From NCBI RefSeq assembly GCF_014202935.1, contig NZ_JACHHX010000016.1:1-64000 (forward strand): a stretch of DNA of 64,000 nucleotides. Reading direction: 5' to 3'. Below the pieces are notes generated by a model that was not told where the DNA came from, made no database searches, and worked only from the letters and a program-made list of their open reading frames with translations. Positions 54,448 to 64,000 of this stretch are shown in pieces. How positions within the stretch are numbered: the stretch's first letter is position 1; each line of letters starts with the position of its first letter. The stretch is from Rehaibacterium terrae (GTDB lineage: Bacteria; Pseudomonadota; Gammaproteobacteria; Xanthomonadales; Xanthomonadaceae). The position numbers were made by a program, and so were the translations under genes.

Positions 54448-57400
54448 TCAACCGCGTTCGCCGGCCGCGGCCAGCTGCGCGAGGCGGCGCACCGCGACCT
54501 GCACGGTCGGGTAGTCCATCGCGCGCTGGCTGCGCATGTCGGCGAACATGTTGAGGGTGAACTTCAGCGCCGGATCGTCGCGCTCCATCCAGCGGGCGAC
54601 CAGGTCGTCCTCGTCGGCGCCGGCAGCGGCCAGCACCTGGGTGACCAGCTCGGTCTGCTGCGCATGCAGTTCGTCGCGCAGCACGCCACGGGCGTGCGCA
54701 TGCCAGCGTCCCTCCACCGGCAGCTCCTCGATCTTCTCCAGCAGCCACTTCAGATGCAGCGCCTGGCCGAGACCGAAGTGGACGCGCGCGACTTCGACCA
54801 CCTCGCGGCCTGCGGCGGCGGCGACATCGATGATGTCCAGCGCCGAAGCCAGATGGGGCAACGCGGCCAGCCTGGCCGCCAGGTCGGCCGGGAAACCGTG
54901 GGCGACCCATTGCTCGCAGTCGGCGTCGAAGGCGGCCTTCAGCTCGCCCGGCAGCACTTCCTGAAGCTGCTCGCGCAAGGTGTCCAGGCCGGGCTTGAGA
55001 CGCTCGACCATGCCGGCGATGTCCAGCCGCTGGCCCGGACGGTTGAGCAGCCAGCGGGTCATATGCCGCTGCAGGCCCCAGATCCGCATCAGCGCGTCGA
55101 TCTGGGCGCTCTCCGGTACCTTGAGGTCGTGGGCATCGATCTCGGCCCACATCGCGCGCGAGTCGAGCACTTCGCGGGTGATGCTGTAAGCCTTGGCGAT
55201 CTGCGCCGGCGATTCACCGGTGTCCTCCTGCATGCGCAGCATGAAGGTGGCGCCCATGCGATTGACCATCGAGTTGGTCACTGCGGTGGCGATGATCTCG
55301 CGGCGCAGACGATGCTCTTCCATCAGGTCGGCGAAGCGCTCCTGCAGCACTTGCGGGAAATAGCGCACCAGTTCCCTGGAAAGGTACGGATCCTCCGGCA
55401 CGTCCGAGTCGAGCAGCTGCTGGTAGATCACCAGCTTGGCGTAGGACAGCAGCACCGCCAGCTCCGGCCGGGTCAGGCCGATGCCGCGGGTCTTGCGGTC
55501 GGTGAACTCGGCATCGCTGGGCAGGCCCTCCAGCTGGCGGTCGAGCAGGCCCTGCGACTCCAGGGTGCGGATGAAGTGCTGCTTGGAACCGAGCCGCGCC
55601 ACGCTCATCCGCTCCATCAGGCTGATCGCCTGGTTCTGGCGGTAGTTGTCGATCAGCACCAGCTCGGCGACCTCGTCGGTCATGTCGGCCAGCAGCCGGT
55701 TGCGCGCCGCCAGGTCCAGGTCGCCGCGCTGCATGGCGGCGTTGAGCAGGATCTTGATGTTCACCTCGTGGTCGGAGGTGTCCACGCCGGCCGAGTTGTC
55801 GATGAAGTCGGTGTTGAGCAGCACGCCGGCCTGCAATGCGGCCTCGATGCGGCCGCGCTGGGTCAGCCCGAGGTTGCCGCCCTCGCCGACGACCTTGCAG
55901 CGCAGCTCCCGGCCGTCGATGCGCAGCGCGTTGTTGGCACGGTCGCCGACCTCCGCGTGCGACTCGGTGCTGGCCTTGACATAGGTGCCGATGCCGCCGT
56001 TCCAGAGCAGATCGACCGGCGCCTTGAGAATGGCACTCATCAGCTCGGCCGGGGTCATTTGCTCGACCTCGCCGGCGATGCCCAGCGCCTCGCGCGCTTC
56101 GGGTGAGAGCGGGATGGTCTTGGCCGAGCGCGGCCAGACGCCGCCACCCTTCGAAATCAGCGACTTGTCGTAGTCGTCCCAGCTCGATCGCGGCAGCTTG
56201 AACAGGCGCTCGCGCTCGGCGTAGCTGGTCGCCGCGTCGGGATCCGGATCGATGAAGATGTGACGGTGGTCGAAGGCGGCGACCAGGCGGATGTGGCGCG
56301 ACAGCAGCATGCCGTTGCCGAACACGTCGCCGGACATGTCGCCGATGCCGACCACGGTGAAGTCCTCGCTCTGGCAGTCCACGCCGAGCGCGCGGAAATG
56401 GCGCTTGACCGATTCCCATGCGCCGCGCGCGGTGATGCCCATGCGCTTGTGGTCGTAGCCGACCGAGCCACCGGAAGCGAAGGCGTCGCCGAGCCAGTAG
56501 CCGTGCTCCTCGGAGATCTTGTTGGCGATGTCCGAGAACGTGGCCGTACCCTTGTCGGCGGCGACGACCAGGTACGGATCGTCGCCATCGCGGCGCACCA
56601 CGCCCTCGGGATGCACCACGCTGCCGTCGGGCGCGTAATTGTCGGTGATGTCGAGCAGGGCGTTGATGAAGCTCTTGTAGCAGGCGATGCCCTCGGCCAG
56701 CACGGCGTCGCGGTCGCCGTCCTGCGGCGGGCGCTTGACGAAGAAGCCGCCCTTGGCACCGACCGGCACGATGACGGTGTTCTTCACCATCTGCGCCTTG
56801 ACCAGGCCCAGCACCTCGGTACGGAAATCCTCGCGCCGGTCGGACCAGCGCAGGCCGCCGCGTGCCACCGGACCAAAGCGCAGATGCACGCCCTCGACCC
56901 GCGGCGAGCAGACGAAGATCTCGCGGTACGGGCGCGGCTTGGGCAGCTCGGGAATGGCGTTGGAATCGAACTTGAACGCGATGTAGTCGCGCGGCCTGCC
57001 GTCGTGCAGCTGGAAGTAGCTGGTGCGCAAGGTGGCCTCGATCAGGCCCATGAAGCTGCGCAGGATGCGGTCCTCGTCGAGGCTGGTCACGCCTTCGAGC
57101 AGGATGGCCAGCGCGTCCAGGCAGGTGTCGACCTGGGCATCGCGCCCGAGTGCGCGGGCGTAGGCGACCTGTTCGATGACCGTCGCCACCGACTTGACCT
57201 GAACCTGCGGCACGATCGCCTCCAGCGCCTGCTGTGTCCTGCGACGCAGGTCCTCGGCGTCCCGCGGATCGGCGGCCTGCTCGCGCGACGGATCGAAACG
57301 CGCCTCGAACAGCTCGACCAGCAGCCGTGCCACCAGCGGGTAGCGCGCCACGGTCTCTTCCATGTAGCTCTGCGAGAACGGCACATTGGCCTGCTGCAGG

Positions 57401-59394
57401 AACTTGCTGTAGGCGCGCAGCATCGACACCTGGCGCCAGTCGAGACCGGCGGCCAGGATCAGGCGGTTGAAGGCGTCGTTCTCGGCCTCGCCGCGCCAGA
57501 TCCGCTCGAAGGCTTCCTCGAAGCGGGCGCCCAGCGACTCGACGTCGACCTCACCACGCATCGACTCGACCACGAAGTCCTGGATATGGAAGCGCGTGTC
57601 GCCGACATTCAGCGCGTAGGGGTATTCGGTGAGGATGCGCAGCCCCATGTTCTCCATCATCGGCAGCGCATCCGACAGCGGGATGTCGCGCTTCCGGCGG
57701 TACAGCTTGAAGCGCAGGCCGCCGTCGCGGCGGGAGCGGTACAGACTCAGGCGGATGTCGTCCTCGTCCTTGAGCGCGGCCAGGTGTTCGACGTCGGCGG
57801 CGGCGACCTCGGGGGTGACCTCCTCGATGTAGCCGCTGGGCAGCGCGCGGCCGTAGCTGTTGGCCAGTTTCAGGCCATCGCTCTCGCCGTGGCGCCTGAT
57901 CAGCAACTCGCGCAACTCGTCGTGCCAGTCGCGCACGATCTGGGCGACGCGCTCCTCCAGCTCCGGCACGTCGCACTGCACGTGCGCGCCGCTGCGCGGG
58001 CGAATCGTCAGGTGCAGCTGCGCCAGCGGCGACTCGCCGACCGAGATGGTCGTATCGAGCCGCTCGCCCTGCAGCGACTCCTTCAGCAGCGCCTCGATGC
58101 GCTGCCGCACGGTGGTGTTGAAGCGGTCGCGCGGGATGTAGACCAGGGCCGAGAAGAAGCGACCATAGCGGTCGCGGCGCAGGAACAGTTTGGTGCGCAC
58201 GCGCTCCTGCAGGCCGAGGATGCCCATGCAGGTGCGATAGAGCTCCTCCTCCGTGGACTGGAACAACTCGTCGCGCGGCAGCGTCTCCAGGATGTGGCGC
58301 AGCGCCTTCCAGCTGTGGCTGTTGGCCGGCAGTCCGGAGGTCTGCAGCACATAGTCGTGGCGACCGCGCACCAGCGGGATGTCCCACGGGCGGCGGTTGT
58401 AGGCGCTGGAGGTGTACAGGCCGATGAAGCGCTGTTCGGCGATCGGACGGCCGCTCTCGTCGAACTGCAGGATGCCGATGTAATCCATGTAGCCCGCGCG
58501 GTGGACCGTCGAGCGCGAGTTGGTCTTGGTCAGGATCAGCGCATCGACCGAGCCCGACTGCGGCATGTAGTGCGCGGCCAGGCTCTTGAGCGAACGCGGG
58601 GTCTGCATGCGCTGGCTGCCTCGCAGCAGGCCCAGCCCGGTGCCTTCGACCGCGCGCAGCACCTCGTCGTCGCCCTGCTTCTCGACCACGTACTCGCGGT
58701 AGCCGAGGAAGGTGAAGTGGTCGTCGGCCACCCAGCGCAGGAACTCCTGCGCCTCGCTGCGGCCGGCATCGTCGACCGGCATTGGGCGGGAAGGCAGCTC
58801 GTCGGCGATGGCGCGCATGGTTCGGCGCATGGCCTGCCAGTCGCGCACGCACACACGCACGTCGTCCAGCGCGGAGCGGATCGCGTTGGCGATGGCATCC
58901 ATCTCGGACTGTTCGACCAGGCGGTCGATCTCGATATGCATCAGCGACACGCGCTCACCTTCGCCGATGGCGGCCAGCCGCCCGGCTTCGTCGCGGGAGA
59001 CGGCAATCACCGGATGGTTGATGACGTGGATCTGCACATCCTTCCCGGCCAGCGCCATGCTGACCGAATCGACCAGGAAGGGCATGTCGTCGTTGACGAT
59101 CTGCACCACCGTATGGGTCGACTCCCAACCGTGCTCGGCCAGGTGCGGATTGAAGATGCGCACCAGCGCGCTGCCCGGCGCGTGCTCGCGCACCTGCGCC
59201 AGCATGCCGCGCGCAATGGCCGCCCACTCGGCCGCCGGCCGTGCGGCGATCTCCTCCTCCGAGAGTCGGGCGTAGAACGCCAGGACGAACGCCCGCGCCT
59301 CCTCGATCTGGGCGGCCGGCAGCTCGGCCTTGAGAATGTCGATGACGGCATCGAGGGAAGCGTGCGCAGCGAGAGGCTCGGGTTTGGCGCTCAT
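54448..59394 (-). CDS. gdhB: NAD-specific glutamate dehydrogenase, 180-kDa class
   Basis: 1648 residues, the giant GDH class (PF05088). The N-terminal third holds regulatory ACT-like regions (about 40-230; NDDMPFLVDSVSMALAGK). The catalytic core lies at about 730-1240, with FGPVARGGLRWSDRREDFRTE, GAKGGFFVKRPPQDGD, VAADKGTATFSDIAN and LWNGGIGTYVKAS. It converts glutamate to 2-oxoglutarate and ammonia with NAD+, a catabolic reaction. The ATG at 59394 is preferred to a GTG two codons earlier. No ribosome site is strong, and the gene appears monocistronic. Confidence 0.95.
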   Translation of the reverse strand: MSAKPEPLAAHASLDAVIDILKAELPAAQIEEARAFVLAFYARLSEEEIAARPAAEWAAIARGMLAQVREHAPGSALVRIFNPHLAEHGWESTHTVVQIVNDDMPFLVDSVSMALAGKDVQIHVINHPVIAVSRDEAGRLAAIGEGERVSLMHIEIDRLVEQSEMDAIANAIRSALDDVRVCVRDWQAMRRTMRAIADELPSRPMPVDDAGRSEAQEFLRWVADDHFTFLGYREYVVEKQGDDEVLRAVEGTGLGLLRGSQRMQTPRSLKSLAAHYMPQSGSVDALILTKTNSRSTVHRAGYMDYIGILQFDESGRPIAEQRFIGLYTSSAYNRRPWDIPLVRGRHDYVLQTSGLPANSHSWKALRHILETLPRDELFQSTEEELYRTCMGILGLQERVRTKLFLRRDRYGRFFSALVYIPRDRFNTTVRQRIEALLKESLQGERLDTTISVGESPLAQLHLTIRPRSGAHVQCDVPELEERVAQIVRDWHDELRELLIRRHGESDGLKLANSYGRALPSGYIEEVTPEVAAADVEHLAALKDEDDIRLSLYRSRRDGGLRFKLYRRKRDIPLSDALPMMENMGLRILTEYPYALNVGDTRFHIQDFVVESMRGEVDVESLGARFEEAFERIWRGEAENDAFNRLILAAGLDWRQVSMLRAYSKFLQQANVPFSQSYMEETVARYPLVARLLVELFEARFDPSREQAADPRDAEDLRRRTQQALEAIVPQVQVKSVATVIEQVAYARALGRDAQVDTCLDALAILLEGVTSLDEDRILRSFMGLIEATLRTSYFQLHDGRPRDYIAFKFDSNAIPELPKPRPYREIFVCSPRVEGVHLRFGPVARGGLRWSDRREDFRTEVLGLVKAQMVKNTVIVPVGAKGGFFVKRPPQDGDRDAVLAEGIACYKSFINALLDITDNYAPDGSVVHPEGVVRRDGDDPYLVVAADKGTATFSDIANKISEEHGYWLGDAFASGGSVGYDHKRMGITARGAWESVKRHFRALGVDCQSEDFTVVGIGDMSGDVFGNGMLLSRHIRLVAAFDHRHIFIDPDPDAATSYAERERLFKLPRSSWDDYDKSLISKGGGVWPRSAKTIPLSPEAREALGIAGEVEQMTPAELMSAILKAPVDLLWNGGIGTYVKASTESHAEVGDRANNALRIDGRELRCKVVGEGGNLGLTQRGRIEAALQAGVLLNTDFIDNSAGVDTSDHEVNIKILLNAAMQRGDLDLAARNRLLADMTDEVAELVLIDNYRQNQAISLMERMSVARLGSKQHFIRTLESQGLLDRQLEGLPSDAEFTDRKTRGIGLTRPELAVLLSYAKLVIYQQLLDSDVPEDPYLSRELVRYFPQVLQERFADLMEEHRLRREIIATAVTNSMVNRMGATFMLRMQEDTGESPAQIAKAYSITREVLDSRAMWAEIDAHDLKVPESAQIDALMRIWGLQRHMTRWLLNRPGQRLDIAGMVERLKPGLDTLREQLQEVLPGELKAAFDADCEQWVAHGFPADLAARLAALPHLASALDIIDVAAAAGREVVEVARVHFGLGQALHLKWLLEKIEELPVEGRWHAHARGVLRDELHAQQTELVTQVLAAAGADEDDLVARWMERDDPALKFTLNMFADMRSQRAMDYPTVQVAVRRLAQLAAAGERG

Positions 59395-59521
59395 GTCCAC
59401 GTCTGTCGGGTTGGATTGGGAATGGCGTTGGATGTGGTGACACGGCCGACATCCGGCGGCCTGTTAGAAGAATGTGAAATTGTAGCCCCGCCCGCCACCG
59501 CCGGCCACCGCGAACCCCAAG

Positions 59522-59548
59522 AAAAACGGCCCCGCGCAAGGCGGGGCC
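59522..59548 (-). terminator. Intrinsic terminator after the acyl-CoA dehydrogenase gene
   Basis: GGCCCCGC (59528-59535) pairs with GCGGGGCC (59541-59548) and the minus strand continues into CGTTTTT (A run 59522-59526). It is 38 bp past the stop codon of the minus-strand acyl-CoA dehydrogenase and before the gdhB promoter region. Confidence 0.8.
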
Positions 59549-59585
59549 GGGGGTCGGTTCGTCGGGGTTCAGGCTGGCGCCGGGC

Positions 59586-60749
<1,164 letters not shown>

Positions 60750-60891
60750 GCTCGGGTCTCCTGCAAGGACGGTAGCCCGGCGATTGTACCCGCTCGTGCG
60801 GTGGAGCCGGGATCGCGAGCCGCCCCTTGACGCTCCCGGCGCCGGCGCCCACACTTCGACGCATCTTTGGATCGCGATGAAGGGATAAATT

Positions 60892-61824
60892 GTGGACCTC
60901 GAAGCCTGGTCGTCCTGCCTGCGGGTCCTGTCCGACGCCACCCGCGTGCGCCTGCTGGCGCTGCTGGAGCGCGAGGAGCTCACCGTCGCCGAACTGTCCG
61001 CCATCACCCGGCTGGCGCAGCCGCGCGTCTCCACCCATCTGGCCAAGCTCAAGGAGGCCGGGCTGGTGCGCGATCGCCGCGCCGGCGTGTCGGCCTATTA
61101 CCGCTTCTGCGAGAACGAGCTGGACCATGCGCAACGCGCGCTGTGGCAGGCACTGAGCGCCGGCGCCGACGATCCGCTGCTGCGCCAGGACGCCGAGCGG
61201 CTGCCGGCGATTCTCGCCACCCGCGCGGCGGACCAGAACTGGGCCGACTCGGTGGCCGGCGACATGGAACGGCACTACTCGCCCGGCCGCACCTGGGAAG
61301 CGCTGGCACGCTCGGCCCTGCCGCTGCTGGAGCCGGGCGACGTGCTCGACGTCGCCTCCGGCGACGGCGTCACCGCCGAGCTGCTGGCACCGCATGCCAA
61401 GTCGCTGGTCTGCGTGGACGCCAGTCCGCGCGTGGTGCAGGCCGCCAGCGAACGGCTCAAGCGCTACCGCAACGTCGAGGTGAAGGAGGGCGACATGCAT
61501 GCCCTGCCTTTCCAGACGCCGCGCTTCGACCTGGTGCTGCTGATGCACGCGCTCACCTATGCCGACAAGCCCGCCGTGGCCGTGGCCGAGGCCGCCCGCG
61601 TGCTGCGGCCCGGCGGGCGCGTACTGGCCACCTGTCTGGCGCGGCACGAGCACAAGGCGGCGGTGCAGCCCTACGGGCACGTCAACCTCGGCTTCACGCC
61701 GCGCGAGCTGCGCCGCTACGCCGAGAAGGCCGGACTGAGCGTGCGGGTCTGCGAGGTGGTGACGCGCGAGAAGCGCCCACCGCACTTCGAGGTGATTTCG
61801 TTGATCGCACGGAAGGACGGCTGA
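60892..61824 (+). CDS. ArsR-family regulator fused to a SAM-dependent methyltransferase domain (SahR-like)
   Basis: 310 residues, GTG start. Residues about 5-85 form an ArsR winged helix (LRVLSDATRVRLLALLEREELTVAELSAI; QPRVSTHLAKLKEAGLVRDRR). About 125-300 form a class I methyltransferase fold with the SAM loop LDVASGDGVTAELLA and acidic VDASP. This fusion, next to methionine-cycle genes, is the arrangement of SahR, which senses S-adenosylhomocysteine. It lies 160 bp upstream of metH in the same direction. CATC-N10-GATG (60862-60879) just ahead of its start could be its own site. Confidence 0.88.
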   Translation: MDLEAWSSCLRVLSDATRVRLLALLEREELTVAELSAITRLAQPRVSTHLAKLKEAGLVRDRRAGVSAYYRFCENELDHAQRALWQALSAGADDPLLRQDAERLPAILATRAADQNWADSVAGDMERHYSPGRTWEALARSALPLLEPGDVLDVASGDGVTAELLAPHAKSLVCVDASPRVVQAASERLKRYRNVEVKEGDMHALPFQTPRFDLVLLMHALTYADKPAVAVAEAARVLRPGGRVLATCLARHEHKAAVQPYGHVNLGFTPRELRRYAEKAGLSVRVCEVVTREKRPPHFEVISLIARKDG

Positions 61825-61984
61825 TGCCCGGGCGGGCCCTGCATCGCCTGTGCGGCACAGGTAGCGCGGCCCGGCTGACGCGAAGCGGAATCCGGGGCGA
61901 CGCTGACGGCCCAAGCCCCGATTCCCGCATGTGCCGGGATGATGCCGCGCTTCCCCACCTCGCCCACGCTTGAGCCCATTCGCC

Positions 61985-64000
61985 ATGCCCATTGCATTGC
62001 CCTGGCTGAATCCGCCCCGCGCGCAGGCGCTGCTCGACGCACTGGGCAGGCGCATCCTGGTGCTCGACGGCGCGATGGGCACGATGATCCAGCGCCATCG
62101 GCTGGGTGAGGACGATTTCCGCGGCGCGCGCTTCGCCACCGGCTGCGATCAGGCGCATGCGCACGCGCACGGCCCCGATTGCGGCTGCGATCTCAAGGGC
62201 AACAACGACCTGCTCTCGCTGACCCGTCCGGACATCATCCGCGAGGTGCACCGCGCCTACCTCGCCGCCGGCGCCGATCTGATCGAGACCAACACCTTCA
62301 ACTCGACCGCGATCTCGCAGGCCGATTACGGCCTGGAACACCTCGCCCGTGAGCTCAACCGCGAGGGCGCGCGGCTGGCGCGCGAATGCTGCGACCAGGC
62401 CGAGGCCGCCGACCCGTCGCGGCCGCGCTTCGTCGTCGGCGTGCTGGGCCCGACCAGCCGCACCGCCAGCATCAGCCCGGACGTGAACAACCCCGGCTTC
62501 CGCGCGGTGGATTTCGACACCCTGGCGGCGGCCTACCGCGAAGCGGCCGAGGGGCTGATCGAGGGCGGTGCCGACATCCTGATGGTCGAGACGGTGTTCG
62601 ACACCCTCAACGCCAAGGCCGCGCTGTTCGCCATCCAGGATGCCTTCGAGGCGCGCGGCGCGCGGCTGCCGGTGATGGTGTCGGGCACCATCACCGACCG
62701 CTCCGGACGCACGCTGTCGGGCCAGACCGCCGAGGCGTTCTGGTATTCGCTGCGGCACGCCCGCCCGCTGGCCATCGGCCTGAACTGCGCGCTCGGCGCG
62801 AAGGATCTGCGCGCGCACATCGACATCCTCGCCCAGGTGGCCGACGCGCACGTGAGCTGCCACCCCAACGCCGGCCTGCCGAACGCCTTCGGCGAGTACG
62901 ACGAATCGCCGGAGACGATGGCCGGCACGCTGCGCGAGTTCGCCGAGGCCGGCCTGCTCAACATCGTCGGCGGCTGCTGCGGCACCACGCCCGCACACAT
63001 CGCCGCCATCGCCGAGGCGGTGCGCGGCCTGCCGCCGCGCGCGGTGCCGTCCCTGCCCCGCCACACCCGCCTCGCCGGGCTGGAGCCCTTCGTCATCGGC
63101 CCGCAGACCAACTTCGTCAACGTCGGCGAGCGCACCAACGTCACCGGCTCGGCGCAGTTCCGCAAGCTGATCGCCGAGGGCCGCTACGAGGACGCGGTGG
63201 CGGTGGCGCGGCAGCAGGTGGAGAACGGCGCACAGGTGCTCGACGTCAACATGGACGAGGGCATGCTCGATTCGGAAGCGGCGATGACCCGCTTCCTGCA
63301 CCTGATCGCCGCCGAGCCGGACATCGCCCGCATCCCGGTGATGATCGACAGCTCATCGTTCCGCGTGATCGAGGCGGGCCTCAAATGCCTGCAGGGCAAG
63401 GGCATCGTCAATTCGATCTCGCTCAAGGAAGGCGAGGACGAGTTCCTGCGCCAGGCGCGGCGCGTGCTGCGCTACGGCGCCGCGGTGGTGGTGATGGCCT
63501 TCGACGAGCAGGGCCAGGCCGACACGCTGGCACGCAAGGTCGCGATCTGCACCCGCGCCTACCGACTGCTGGTGGACGAAGCCGGCTTTGCGCCCGAGGA
63601 CATCATTTTCGACCCCAACATCTTCGCCATCGCCACCGGCATCGCCGAGCACGACAACTACGCGGTGGACTTCATCGAGGCCACGCGCACGATCCGCGCG
63701 ACGCTGCCGTACTGCCACGTCTCCGGTGGCGTCAGCAACGTGAGCTTCTCGTTCCGCGGCAACAACGCGGTACGCGAGGCGATCCATGCGGTGTTCCTTT
63801 ACCACGCCATCGCCGCCGGCATGGACATGGGCATCGTCAACGCCGGCGCGCTGCCGATCGTCGACGACCTCGACCCCGAGCTGCGCGAGCGGGTCGAGGA
63901 CGTGGTGCTCAACCGGCGCGCGGATGCGACCGAGCGGCTGCTGGAGATCGCGGGGCGTTACAAGGCCGGGACTCGGGATCCGGGATCCGGGACTCGGGAA
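61985..64000 (+). CDS. metH: Methionine synthase, cobalamin-dependent (partial, runs off the window end)
   Basis: 672 codons visible. The homocysteine-binding domain (about 20-345) has [27 protein letters not shown], and the zinc cysteines in GLNCALG and [13 protein letters not shown]. The pterin-binding domain (about 360-645) has [35 protein letters not shown] and [15 protein letters not shown]. The chain then enters the linker to the cobalamin module, [17 protein letters not shown], where the DNA turns into the CGGGATCCGGGA repeat also seen at 16200-16302. In this window metH is one frame, unlike the split genes of some xanthomonads. Confidence 0.95.
   Translation, partial: MPIALPWLNPPRAQALLDALGRRILVLDGAMGTMIQRHRLGEDDFRGARFATGCDQAHAHAHGPDCGCDLKGNNDLLSLTRPDIIREVHRAYLAAGADLIETNTFNSTAISQADYGLEHLARELNREGARLARECCDQAEAADPSRPRFVVGVLGPTSRTASISPDVNNPGFRAVDFDTLAAAYREAAEGLIEGGADILMVETVFDTLNAKAALFAIQDAFEARGARLPVMVSGTITDRSGRTLSGQTAEAFWYSLRHARPLAIGLNCALGAKDLRAHIDILAQVADAHVSCHPNAGLPNAFGEYDESPETMAGTLREFAEAGLLNIVGGCCGTTPAHIAAIAEAVRGLPPRAVPSLPRHTRLAGLEPFVIGPQTNFVNVGERTNVTGSAQFRKLIAEGRYEDAVAVARQQVENGAQVLDVNMDEGMLDSEAAMTRFLHLIAAEPDIARIPVMIDSSSFRVIEAGLKCLQGKGIVNSISLKEGEDEFLRQARRVLRYGAAVVVMAFDEQGQADTLARKVAICTRAYRLLVDEAGFAPEDIIFDPNIFAIATGIAEHDNYAVDFIEATRTIRATLPYCHVSGGVSNVSFSFRGNNAVREAIHAVFLYHAIAAGMDMGIVNAGALPIVDDLDPELRERVEDVVLNRRADATERLLEIAGRYKAGTRDPGSGTRE
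63966..64000 (+). repeat. GGGATCCGGGA-type repeat inside metH
   Basis: The last 35 bases consist of near-tandem copies of CGGGACT/CGGGATC in frame with metH (codons for [11 protein letters not shown]). It resembles the intergenic repeat between sdhA and sdhB. The full extent lies beyond the window. Confidence 0.6.

Noticed and set aside
61825-61984. A cobalamin or S-adenosylhomocysteine riboswitch upstream of metH
   Set aside because: No B12-box-like or SAH-riboswitch core words were recognised; the gap has REP-like GC hairpins instead. An Rfam search would settle it.

Overview
The window looks like about 64 kb of chromosome from a high-GC gammaproteobacterium, most likely order Xanthomonadales (Lysobacteraceae). 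The supports are gammaproteobacterial synteny (uvrC-pgsA-tRNA-Gly-tRNA-Cys and comEC-exbBD-msbA-lpxK-kdsB), a giant 180-kDa-class NAD-glutamate dehydrogenase, a bacterial kynurenine catabolic operon, and short palindromic intergenic repeats of the kind common in xanthomonads. The genus cannot be fixed from the sequence alone. Almost everything is dense, ordinary-looking coding DNA with many 4-bp stop/start overlaps. No prophage, CRISPR array, rRNA or complete insertion sequence was seen.

Layout. 1-5.7 kb (minus): tRNA-Cys, tRNA-Gly, pgsA, uvrC, a thioredoxin-fold/NHL-propeller protein, a low-molecular-weight phosphatase, a MITE-like element packed with hairpins, and kdsB. 5.8-14.1 kb (minus): the envelope genes lpxK, msbA, exbD, exbB, comEC, lolD and lolC. 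14.2-19.1 kb (minus): a succinate dehydrogenase cluster (SDHAF4-like gene, sdhC, sdhD, sdhA, sdhB, MAPEG protein, sdhE, ygfX) with three assembly or partner genes. 19.1-21 kb (plus): ygfZ and a PhnD-like periplasmic protein behind a CRP-type palindrome. 21-28.2 kb (minus): the complete sodium pump operon nqrABCDEF-apbE-nqrM. 28.4-37.7 kb: CBS protein, flavin reductase, fused alpha/beta E1 dehydrogenase, glutaryl-CoA dehydrogenase, glycine-zipper protein, tatD-like, A-type Fe-S carrier, asnS and small unknowns.

37.7-47.0 kb (plus): a PaiB-like protein and a divergent SDR, then the kynurenine degradation operon: semialdehyde dehydrogenase, beta-carbonic anhydrase, RidA-type deaminase, SbtA-like bicarbonate permease, 3-hydroxyanthranilate dioxygenase, ACMS decarboxylase, kynureninase and kynurenine 3-monooxygenase. 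These enzymes should take kynurenine through 3-hydroxyanthranilate, ACMS and aminomuconate semialdehyde, releasing CO2 and ammonia. The carbonic anhydrase and bicarbonate permease embedded in the operon suggest that CO2/bicarbonate handling is coupled to the pathway. 47.0-49.0 kb is a scar: a truncated sensor-kinase tail, one secreted unknown and degenerate mobile-element debris.

49-64 kb: sbcB, a DUF2461 protein, an MFS transporter, 5'-nucleotidase, NAD kinase, the giant NAD-glutamate dehydrogenase, a short-chain acyl-CoA dehydrogenase, an ArsR-methyltransferase regulator (SahR-like) and metH, cut by the window end just where a repeat enters its interdomain linker.

Energy metabolism is a theme: Na+-NQR and succinate dehydrogenase feed quinone; glutaryl-CoA, acyl-CoA and glutamate dehydrogenases and the kynurenine operon supply reductant from amino-acid breakdown. 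All functions are inferred from motifs and gene order by eye; no database search was run.
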